Source: Basidiobolus ranarum (Eukaryota; Basidiobolomycota; Basidiobolomycetes; Basidiobolales). From it: a stretch of 26,015 nucleotides of DNA. Position numbers and translations under genes: made by a program. Location: assembly GCA_040143965.1 (NCBI GenBank), contig JASJQH010000137.1, positions 1-26,015 of the forward strand, written 5' to 3'. Below, one piece after another: positions 1 to 9,276 of the stretch. Positions within the stretch are counted from its first letter, which is position 1, and every line of letters starts with the position of its first letter. The notes beneath the pieces were generated by a model. The model searched no databases. It had not been told where the DNA came from and was given only the letters and a program-made list of their open reading frames with translations.

Positions 1-719
1 CACCGAGGCAGAAGATAAATTTGTCGATCGTGAATGCACACAGATATGTACCATACGCTATTGACCATACAATATCTACCATATACATTATGCATTATTT
101 CTAATCGCTGAATCGCATGATTCTCCAGGCATAAGAGCAGTGATAGTCTGCTCAAATTGGACTATAGTAACAATCACCATTCGATAGACAGTGAACTAGA
201 TCGCATTTCAGATAGATGTTATGACATAGTTGACAAGTCAAAAGCCTGCTTCCGAACCAGTGCTGAAGTCCTACTTTTAATATAAGCTAGACTCATCACC
301 ACAATGATAAACATCCCACGCTATTCTAGTTTTTGATGACTCAAACCGTTTCATGACTTTTAGCAGTCTTTGAAGATCCTGAGTACCCTATCCCTAAGTG
401 ATCTATCCCCTAACCCTAAGACTGCTTCACGACCAAACTAATATACTTCAATTCATAATTCAATTTGTGTGAAGTATCAAAGATTGGTGCATTTTCACTA
501 GTTATTGAAGCCATTATTTGAAACTTCACTTTCTGAATAGATTAATATGAAAGCCTCTGAATGTTAGCCTCCTTAACTTCAGTGTTCTTTCACTCCCACT
601 CCCACTCACTATTCTACTTGATTTTCCTCTTCTCCTTTTAATACTTCACGATAAATATTTTCAACGTAACTAAATCAACTATCAGGTAAAGATAGTCTAA
701 AGTAATATTGGTTGAAATA
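1..719. other. Gene-free left flank
   Basis: I see no convincing coding exon on either strand. The stretch is AT-rich, and its right part is presumably the promoter of the 5-phosphatase gene. It holds a CT-rich run at about 590-608 (CACTCCCACTCCCACT) and two perfect CCCTAA units at 408-419, a telomere-like motif too short to mark a chromosome end. A terminal exon of a gene lying mostly left of the window cannot be excluded. Confidence 0.5.
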
Positions 720-2940
720 ATGAACTCCTTATGGAGTGGTATTCGTCAAATTCTAGCCAACAAGACTTCTTTATTTTCACCTGGACAACTTAGTAAAAAG
801 AGAGAATTCAGCTTACATAGTATTCATAAAAGCAATAATAGTACAATAAGTTCTAAAAGTACCAATATAGAGGAAGATATTTCCCAAGTGGAAAGTAATA
901 ACTACTCTGAACAGAATGAGAAACTTACCAACCACCAAGTGGTTTGCAAAGTCAAACGAACCAACGGGATAAGAGAACCTTGCGCTACAAACAATTCGGT
1001 ACTGGGGACTGATGGAGAAACAAAAAGAATACGTTGGGAAGAACGAGTGAGTATTTAGTGATAAATATATTGTGAAACTCAACTGAACTTTATATTCTAA
1101 TAACAGCAAAGAATTAGAAAAGAACAAAGAAAACGCAAGAGAAAACTAGCAGGTAAAAACTTTTATTTAGCTAACGAATACTCAACATAGTATCAATCTA
1201 GGTTGGATATTGGAAGTTTAGAGCACAGTACGTTGCTAACCCTAATTTTACTTTTGAAGAACTTGACCGAAGAACATCTTTACCCGCGTCCAAAGCACGA
1301 ACTCGATTAGGAGATGGAAAGTATGGAAACACTGTAAATATCAACTCTTCAACCATGCGGAACTCGTCAATCACCAAATCTGTGAAGAATTTCTTAAGTG
1401 CTTTTGAGACAGTATTACATAATAGTAAAAGTAAAGAAGCCCAACGCTATTCGACTTTGTTTGACCAACCTAATGAGACACTAGATAAAAATGCTCTAAA
1501 GATATTCATCGGTACTTGGAATATGTATGGAAAAGTAGGTCTTGATATCTGGAATTATATTTTGGGTAATACTAAACAGAAAATTTGGTAAATTTAAAGC
1601 CAGCTCCAAAGACACTATATCCTTTTATCGAAACACCAACTCGAGCACAAACAAGCGCTACACCATACCTAAGTAAAAAGCTTGCACATCCATATCATTT
1701 GTTGGTCATTGGAACGCAGGAATGTCAACGTCCTATCTCAGAATCAGTTTTATTTCCATCAAAAGAAGAGTGGGAGAATCAGTTGATTGAACTGCTAGGT
1801 CCGCAATATGTGCTAGTGAAAACAGAAACTATGGCTGCCTTGCATTTGGCTGTATTTGTTTGGAAAGAGTGTAAGCATTGGATCAAAGGTGACTGGCATC
1901 TATGTGGATATTCACACTCCAACCGCTATCTTAACTCACGAGCCTTCTTCAATACAGAGAAAAACTCTGCCCAAGTAGCTACTGGGATAGGTGGAGTTAT
2001 TGCGAACAAAGGAGGGGTTGGAATCTCCTTACTTTTTGGTAACACATCATTTCTCTTCGTAAATAGCCATTTCACAGGTATTGTTTGATACACGTTATCG
2101 ATTCATTAAATAAGTCTCTCATGTGAAAACAAATGCATAGCCCATGAAAACAAAGTAGCTGAAAGAAACTATGATTACAAAAGAATCGAGAAAGAGTTGA
2201 AGTTAGATGGCTATAACTTAACAGAAGGTAATCACTTAACGCTCTTAAAGATTCGCTGTACCGTATATCCATTGAAATGTTTCATTCATTCAGAGAAGGC
2301 TGCCCTTGCTAGTGATCGATTTGATTACACTTTCTGGTTTGGAGATCTGAATTATCGAGTCATGGAAAAGCGCACCATTATTGATGCAAAGCTACGAGAA
2401 GGGGATATGAAAGTACCATCACTTTCAAACATGTCAGCGTTACCAAAAAACAATACTAATCCTATAATCTAGTATCTTCACGCTCGTGAACAACTGACCA
2501 TAGAACGTCGAGATGGCAAAGTATTCCTTGGATTTGAGGAAGGACCAGTAAACTTCCTACCCACTTATAAGTTTGACGTGATCCCTCATACTTCGACATC
2601 GTCAAGTTCAAACGACAGTGGTGGATTAGTTAGTGGTACTGATGTTTATGATTCGAGTAGTAAAGCGCGAATACCCTCTTGGACAGATCGAGTGCTTTAC
2701 AAACGAAGGAGTGGAAAAGTTAAAGTGTATCAGTACAATGGTATAATGGATATGCGTGGATCAGATCATAGACCAGTGGTTGGGATTTTTTCAGTAGAAT
2801 TCGACTGGAAAAAAGAGTTGATTTGGGAACTTCAAAAATCTTTTGAGCAAGGAACTGTCACTCAGACGATGGAACAACAACGAGATCTGACACTTGCTAA
2901 ACTAGCTAAAGAACAAAGTTCTTATTGCGCTATGCAGTAA
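720..2940 (+). CDS. Inositol polyphosphate 5-phosphatase with C-terminal CaaX box
   Basis: Magnesium-dependent phosphatase removing the 5-phosphate from inositol phosphates or phosphoinositides, probably at membranes. Proposed exons: 720-1046, 1107-1152, 1224-1534, 1600-2077, 2141-2227, 2294-2412, 2473-2940; the frame closes to 611 residues. The first 190 or so residues are polar and low complexity. The catalytic domain starts at GTWNMYGK (about 221-228) and has ECQ, NSHFTAHENKVAERN, the signature FWFGDLNYR (430-438), PTYKFD, RIPSWTDRVL (about 522-531) and GSDHRPV. There is no Sac1 domain, so it is not a synaptojanin; a single-domain type I or INPP5E-like enzyme fits better. The protein ends in CAMQ, a canonical prenylation box. 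The ATG at 720 is used; the in-frame TTG at 708 is not a eukaryotic start. Exon 2 (basic, Lys/Arg-rich) and the start of exon 3 are the least certain parts. The intron at 2228-2293 is 66 nt and free of stops. Confidence 0.9.
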
Positions 2941-3370
2941 TTTCTTATCTTACCCCATCAGCATCAATCATCACATTAGCTTCTGGCTATAGTGACTATT
3001 GCTTAATAGTCGGCTATATATAGACTTTATTTGTAAGATTTTTCGAAACACATTGATAAAGCTCCAGATTCATAAATATAAACCTTTTATAATAATTAGT
3101 TCTTTATAAAATACATGGGCGACAACATATGAAATTTATGATTCTTTAATGAGTTCAAAAACTAAAGATGAATAGTAATTCGAAATAAATACCAACAAAG
3201 ATGTTAAAAAAGAGTTAAAGAAACTATACAAGAAGGCCGTATAACAATGCTGGAAGAAAAAAGTAGCATTAGAGCTAAAAGGGATACGTAATATACTTCA
3301 TACAACAAGGGACATTCAAACATGTGGAATATATATATAAAAACCCATCTAAAGTGGATGCTCGAGCATG
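2941..3370. other. Convergent intergenic spacer
   Basis: AT-rich 430-bp spacer between the stop of the 5-phosphatase and the stop of the oppositely oriented EAF1 gene. It presumably holds both 3' UTRs and polyadenylation sites. No coding exon, structured RNA or repeat stands out. Confidence 0.6.
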
Positions 3371-6300
3371 CTAATTATTCCCATCATTCCCTGGCGGCAG
3401 TTGCTGTGGTTGGTTGGGTCTTTTTCGTGGTTTCGCTGGGCTTCTATTTCGCTGATTTGAAGCAGCATTCTGATTACCAGCGTGTTGATCAAGTTGAGAA
3501 TTGCCAGGTACAGGTGAATGAGAGGAAGGAAGTAATACAGGAGATCCTGCGGCTGCGGCGGCGGCGGCCGCCGCTGCCGCCGCACTCACTTGCCCACGTG
3601 AGGATGCTAACGCCAAGGCTTGGAGTGTTTGAGCCGTTTTGGCTACTCTTGCGGCCTGCGCGGCCTGTGCATGTGCTTGCTGATAGGCGGTCTGTTGACG
3701 TAACTGGCGTTGCTTCTCTATATTAGCTAAAAGCTCGGGAGTCAACTATAGGGGGAAACATCAGAAAAAAATACTATCTACCGATTGCGTAAAATGTATA
3801 CAAACCTGAGCCTGACTAAGTGCTGCTTGAGCCTGTTGGAACGCAATCAAACTAGCATTATTACTTTGTGAATCTGCTGACATCTGATGGGCTTGATTTT
3901 GTTGCGCTTGCTTTTGTTGTTGCAACAACTGATATAATTGAGCCTGATGTGCTTGTAATGCCAATTTCTGTGCAATTTCAGGTGATAATTGTGGATATTG
4001 TGCGGCTATTGCAGCAAGTGCCGTATTGGTAGCTGCCACAGATGGAGCAGCACTTCCTTCCGCCAATTTGGCACCTGGTCGAACTTTGGCAAAACCGGTG
4101 GTGGGAGTTGCGTTGTGAGGCCTGATTATTGTCGCATTTCGAGCTGCTAATAAAGCTTGAACTTGCTCCTGATTCATACGGGTCCCAGGTGGCATTCTAA
4201 CCATTGGACTATTCGGTTTTGGGGATGTCTGCGGCGGTTGGGGATTAGCTGAAGGTCTGGGTTGAGCTGATGTAGCGGTGGAAGGAGTAGTTGTAGGGAC
4301 TGGATTTGGGGTAGTTGGGGGTATCGATGTGGAGGCTTGGGCTGAAGGTGTGGAAGCAGCCGGGCCCTGAGTAGGTGTTCGGTTGGTAGATGTCATGGGA
4401 TTCGCACCAGCTCTTGACAAAAGAGGCCTAGCATGACCATGCATAGCATAAGCAGCAACAGCCGCTTGTTTTTGCTCCAACATGGCTTGAGCATAACTTC
4501 TGTCCCTTTCATATTTCATTTGTCCCAAATCAGCAGGTGTAAGAACCCGCCCTTCACCCCCCTGAGATTGAGAATGGGTTTCATGAGCAGTAAGATTTAC
4601 TTTCTTAGGAGTTCCAGCAACGGTTCTCTGTGCGGCTTCCCTTTTCTTGACAGCTTTTTTAATTGCATCAGCAATACTGGAGCGCTTATAGAATGGCTTC
4701 GAATTGTCGGATTTAGTTCCCTTTTGCTTCGGGTCTTTAGGAGTTATCAATGGTGATATTTTGGTTGGGTCGAATCGCTGAGCAATAGGAATACCAGGAA
4801 TATGTTTTATCAAATCAGTTGGCTGCTTGTCAATCTGGACCCAACGAACATAGAAATCCCAAGATGTGTGAAACTCTATTGATGGTGACCTCCGTTTGCA
4901 ATTGAACAAATCAGCAACTAAATCCCAATTAAACGCATATCTTCGAGCATATTCTTTTAGTAACTCATCATCCTCAATTGACCACCCACTTGGTAATGAG
5001 AAATCTGTAGGCGCTGAGCCTTTAGGCTCGCTAACAATAGTTGGTAGCACAGACTCTCTCATCTTTTTTAGAGAAAAGATAGCTGAAAACAATAGGAACG
5101 AGATAAATATGGGAATAAAAAAGGCTACATCGAAAATAGCTTACGTGATTGACATTGGAAGAAAGCATCCGGAATAGGAGTCCGAGGCATACCAACAATA
5201 GGATCTTCATCTTGTGAATATTGAAAGTGCTTAATATCGACCACATTGGACATTCTAGCTTTTTTCCAAACTGGTTTGTCTTTCATTGTTGGTCTGCAGT
5301 GCAATAACTTCGTTACTGGCACAATATACCCTTGCTCAGCAATATCTAAGTAAGCCTCTCCATCGTCAGGATTGGGAGGATACAGGATAGGAAGGTCAGG
5401 AAAAAGTGCACTGATATCAGTAAAAGAATCAGTAACAGCTACAATCACTGCACTAGGATCAAGATCAAACAGCATTCTACGTGATTTTTCATTGACAACG
5501 AATGGCAAAGGAAATTCTTTCCTCTCGGATTTACAAGGTTTGGTATCAGAAAGAAGCATAGGATCCTTATCTCCTTTAAATATGATTTCCTCTTGTGTTG
5601 TTGCATGGACCGCGGTCTCCTCAATCTCCGGCTGGCATCTATTCCAAATGAGTCAGCTAAGTCAAGTAAAGCTTGTATCAAAAGAAATACATACACAATA
5701 TCAGTTGAAAATGTCAGATCACTTAATTCCAGTGGATTATCAATGAATTCGTGGTTGATGACATCCTCCATATCAATATCTTCCAGCTCCGTTTTTTGTG
5801 GGACTGGTGGTTGCGAAGCGACCTAGTCAAGTATTGGTAAGCTTAAGAATTTCGAACAACGACACTCAATTGACTAACCTTTACGCAAACATCTTGCTTA
5901 TTATCTGTGGCATGCCATTCCATCACCCATTTACCTATCTGATGGGCCATTGCAATCTTCCATTTTCGCTCCTCTCTAAAATCAGTACGGAGCCATTTCT
6001 ACAAAGAAACGAATTAGTTTGACAGCAGCTACAGTAGATTGACAAACTATATCCAACCATCTCCTCTAATAAATGATCCCAATGGGTTTTTGTCCGCGGA
6101 GGTGCCTTGTGTTTACGTATTTGACGAAAACTCCATTGATTTAATTTTTTTAAAGAATCAATTTTTTGATGTACCCAAAGTTGCTTCAATTCCTCTCGAG
6201 CAGCCTAAAGTTAAAAATTCAGAAACGTGATTGATTAAAGATGTGGAAACTTTGTTGATTATATACCTTGAAGCTTTGTGTACTCAAAGCTTTACTGGAG

Positions 6301-7327
6301 TGCTCGATTAATTTGTGTAATGGTTGACTACGCACGTTCAACTGCCACGCTTCAGCATTTGCAGCTTTTACTGCGTTGTTCTTGAAGTCGTAGTAGTGGC
6401 TGGGGATTTTACTTGGGATAGTTGTACGTTGAGGAGGTTTTTTGGCGATTATACGCACTGGCGTTTTAGTAATTTCAGTGCTGAGGCTCTTTGATCCAGT
6501 CTGTGAAAACTATAAAATATGAATTGGGATCCTTAAAGGCTTGAACTATATTTAACTAAATTCGTTACGTTGTCGATTTCCTGCGAAGTAGGTGTGCTTG
6601 CGTTTGCCATCCCCTCAGTAAGAACTTCTTCTATATTTTCTGTAATGAAGTTAAGTTTATGTGTAAAAATATTAGCCAAAAGAATCTATTACCATTTTCA
6701 ATATCTTCACTAAGCTTAGGGGATTGAAGGATCTACATACAAGTGAATAAGATCAATAAATGAGATAAAAGTCAAGAGACGATGTACAAGTATGACATAC
6801 GCTATAAGTAATTCCAATTTCGACAAGAAATAACTATTAGTAAAGCAGTCAAAAATAACTAGGTTGTATAGTGTGTAGACACTACCTATCCAGATTTTTC
6901 GACGCAATGAATTCGTCTATTTCTTTTTCACAAATGTCATCGAAATCTTGTTTAATTTCCAATATGGAATCAGTTTCGTCGCAATGATTCATCATATAAT
7001 ATAGTTCTTTTAGCATTGGTTTGCGTCTCTTTAATATTTCACTATAAAGGTAGTTTAAACACAAACTTGTATTAACATCAAAATGCAAAGGAGTTAATTT
7101 AAGTAAATAACAACTTTATCTGTTCTTCTCGAGAGTTTAACATTTCGGATCTTAATTCAAGTATATTGGGCTAAAAAATAGTTAGGGTAACGATTAGCTT
7201 AAGATTATAATATAAATCACATAAAAAATAGAAAGAAAGCGAGAAAAACACGTAAATACATTACCGAGTTAGAAAATACGACCTCAGAGATGTCCGCCCG
7301 ATTGGGAAGTTCAAAAGCATTATCCAT
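3371..7327 (-). CDS. EAF1: Eaf1/Vid21, NuA4 histone acetyltransferase scaffold (HSA + SANT)
   Basis: Scaffold subunit of the nuclear NuA4 complex. The HSA domain recruits actin and Arp4, and the SANT region contacts the rest of the complex. Proposed exons, in transcript order: 7327-7265, 7170-7115, 7065-6886, 6709-6693, 6639-6569, 6500-6267, 6204-6058, 5998-5879, 5822-5695, 5638-5145, 5082-3806, 3745-3371. All phases close, giving about 1053 residues. The HSA domain (about 236-300) reads HWDHLLEEMKWLRTDFREER then KWKIAMAHQIGKWVMEWH across an intron. The SANT/Myb domain (about 533-585) has GWSIEDDELLKEYARRY and NWDLVADLFN. The C-terminal half is Gln/Ala/Pro/Thr-rich and probably disordered, with 12 consecutive alanines near 984-995. 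Family resemblance is to Eaf1/Vid21 and animal EP400; no Swi2/Snf2 ATPase domain is present, so it is not p400 or Swr1. The junction between 6886 and 6693 is uncertain: either a 176-nt intron or a small extra exon. The other 11 exons are well supported. Confidence 0.88.
3549..3586. repeat. GC-rich palindromic GCN tract coding for polyalanine
   Basis: A GCC/GGC-rich tract in otherwise AT-rich DNA, lying in the last exon of EAF1 and encoding 12 alanines on the minus strand. Codons are mixed GCG, GCC and GCA. The core is self-complementary around GGCGGCGGCCGCCGCC, so either strand could fold into a hairpin. Confidence 0.8.
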
Positions 7328-7355
7328 AATCTTTAAAATAGATAAATTAGAACAG

Positions 7356-7391
7356 ATCCATAATCTTCACTTCAAAGTGTGTGGATTATGG
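7356..7391. repeat. Short inverted repeat (potential hairpin) upstream of EAF1
   Basis: CCATAATC at 7358-7365 pairs with GATTATGG at 7384-7391, and the inner arms CACTT and AAGTG extend the stem with a 2-nt loop. A direct copy ATCCATAATCTT also lies at 7322-7333, overlapping the EAF1 start codon, and again at 7356-7367. This could be a cis element or an RNA hairpin in the EAF1 leader; the function is unknown. Confidence 0.55.
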
Positions 7392-8161
7392 TATAGAGTG
7401 GATTGTCAACAAGATTAAAAGCAATCACTCTGTAGTAAATCAAGCTGAAAGGAACAACGAGAAGGCCTGTCGTTCAATGCCCTGGTTTGACAATCTCAAT
7501 TTAGCAAATTTCTTGTGACTCCAATTATAAAGAGATTCTCTGAATTAGTTTAATTTGTTAATAATTTGATTAAACTTAGCAACTGAGATGAACTTCAGAT
7601 CTTCATATGGCGGACTATAACACAGATATTTCAAGATGGACATAAGGTTAGCTAAATTATTATTATGATATGTACTATATGGGAGACGATTATGTATTTG
7701 CGACATGGAGGTTAGCTAGGCAATGTTGTACCATCACACGGCTAATCTGATAAATATAATATTATGCTTGATTTGTCATTCAGCTCTCGAAACTTAAAAA
7801 TAGCGTGTATAGAACTCGAGTAAATGCGCCAAGATAGTGCTAAGTTGTGGTTTTTGGGGACGCAGCTCTTATTCTTTAATAATCATCGTTCCAAAGGTAG
7901 CTTCTGTTTAATCCAGATGACTTCATCATGAATCCATTTCCAACCGAGGCGTGCCATGTATTGAAACTGGATATACATCAATTAGATGTACGGTGGCCCG
8001 TGCTGAGCCACTGACCCTCACGTTTTAGTCAATTTTACCCTCGTGAGACTGAGTGACTTCGACCATATATGTATTGCGGAAATACTCGCAACAATGCCTC
8101 TTCTTTCGGCCTACTTTGACATTTCAAGAGCAATAAATGATGTAATGGTTTTTGGATGCTG

Positions 8162-8175
8162 AGGGTATATAAATA
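8162..8175 (+). promoter_or_regulatory. TATA-like element of the orphan gene
   Basis: GGTATATAAATACT lies about 60 bp upstream of the ATG at 8231. An in-frame ATG at 8156 precedes the element, so the TATA position argues for the downstream start. Confidence 0.5.
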
Positions 8176-8230
8176 CTCGAGTAACAGTTTCGTAATTTTA
8201 TTATTACACTCCTTTGCATTAAAACCACCT

Positions 8231-8629
8231 ATGACACTTGAGAAACCTCAACATACTTCCTTCCCAGTAGACCGGAAGCGTAAACCTAGTTCAATTACTT
8301 TACCAAAGAACCCGTACATGAAGATAGACTATAGCCCTAAACATGAATTCGACAATAGGGAGGTAGGAAGCCTCCCAGAAGAACTCGAGTCACTATCGAT
8401 AAATAACAAAGCTCACAATGATGCCTCAGATATTTGTAAGAGTGATAGTTTAGAGAAACAATGTGATAGCCCGCCCAGGTCCAAGAGGGCGCGTTATAAG
8501 GAGCGCTCGCAAACTGCGTATCATCACTCACTTGCTGTTCGTTATGAGCAACTGCTTTTAAGATATATGCTGCTAAGCGAAAGATATCACTTCCCGGGAG
8601 TTGTTCAAAGTTTTTCTGGTGGCTTTTAG
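8231..8629 (+). CDS. Small uncharacterised protein, probably nuclear
   Basis: I do not recognise this protein. It is an intronless frame of 132 residues starting MTLEKPQHTSF; starting at the in-frame ATG at 8156 would give 157 residues, but that ATG lies upstream of a TATA-like element. The N-terminal two thirds are polar and rich in Ser, Lys, Glu and Asp, probably disordered. A basic patch (RKRKPSS near the start and RSKRARYKERS in the middle) could be nuclear localisation signals. The last 40 or so residues (SLAVRYEQLLLRYMLLSERY) look like a short amphipathic helix, which may be the only folded part. It sits between the divergent EAF1 gene and the La gene. Lack of introns is unusual here, but its frame is long and its codon use looks natural. 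It could be a lineage-specific regulator or a fortuitous frame. Confidence 0.5.
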   Translation: MTLEKPQHTSFPVDRKRKPSSITLPKNPYMKIDYSPKHEFDNREVGSLPEELESLSINNKAHNDASDICKSDSLEKQCDSPPRSKRARYKERSQTAYHHSLAVRYEQLLLRYMLLSERYHFPGVVQSFSGGF

Positions 8630-9276
8630 CAGAAAGCTAAGTCACCTACTAGAGCTATACCCCCTCCTTCATTGTATAAACTCCCTTCATTTCTGTTACT
8701 CTTTGCACTCACCAACATATATATATACACTCTTTCACTTTTAATTACACCCTGAAATATATTCCATTCACTCTCACATTATCTGTTGAATTTCCTTGTA
8801 TCAAATGCATAGTTTACTTTCATATTAGTAACTGTTACCACCGATTATTGATGTTAATAGAAGTTACATAGTTACTACTATTTTTGTACGAACATATGGT
8901 AAAGATTAGAAAGCTTCCACCCAAAGAGCTAGATCTGGCCATAATAGTTATAAATAGAGTCAACCGTCCCATGATGCTAGACCTGATCCTCAAAGTGACG
9001 TCATGGAATGGTTTAGTGTTAATTAAACAATTATGGCTAAGTGTATTTGATATGCTATCATCTATACAGCACTCTCCAACTATACAAACCTCATCGATCT
9101 TGATTTAAAATAAATATTGGCTTAAAATTACTTCTAATTCCGACATAAACCAGTCACTGGAAAAAGAAAAAAAATCCCAAATTTTGAATCACAAAAATTC
9201 AAAAGAAAAGTAATACTTCAAGAAACATGCGTGATATTACCGTTTCTTTCTTTGAACATTTAAAATATAGAGAAAC
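8630..9276. other. Intergenic region upstream of the La gene
   Basis: About 650 bp holding the 3' end of the small orphan gene and the promoter of the La gene. It is pyrimidine-rich at 8660-8780, with a CRE-like octamer at 8996-9003. The 74-codon frame at 8884-9108 resembles nothing I know and looks fortuitous. Confidence 0.55.
8996..9003. promoter_or_regulatory. CRE-like palindrome TGACGTCA
   Basis: A perfect TGACGTCA octamer, the consensus site of ATF/CREB-type bZIP factors, lies about 275 bp upstream of the La gene start. Presence of the site is seen directly; its use is inferred. Confidence 0.45.

Larger units (their letters stand above)
7328..8230. other. Divergent intergenic region (EAF1 / orphan gene promoters)
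   Basis: Divergent promoter region of about 900 bp. It holds a hairpin-forming repeat next to the EAF1 start (7356-7391), a short direct repeat GGTTAGCTA near 7646 and 7711, and a TATA-like GTATATAAATAC near 8165, about 65 bp before the ATG of the orphan gene at 8231. I see no convincing coding exon. Confidence 0.6.

Noticed and set aside
708-719. Upstream TTG extension of the phosphatase
   Set aside because: TTG is not a normal eukaryotic start; the ATG at 720 is in the same frame and is the better choice.
3322-3726. Plus-strand frame of 134 codons
   Set aside because: It is antisense to the low-complexity last exon of EAF1 (Gln/Ala-rich), has an Arg/Pro-rich product typical of a shadow frame, and shows no domain.
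4433-5177. Plus-strand frames antisense to the EAF1 SANT exon
   Set aside because: The minus strand encodes a clear SANT domain here, so these are shadows.
8884-9108. 74-codon plus-strand frame upstream of La
   Set aside because: It has no family resemblance, no TATA element and overlaps the likely promoter; its length is compatible with chance in this composition.
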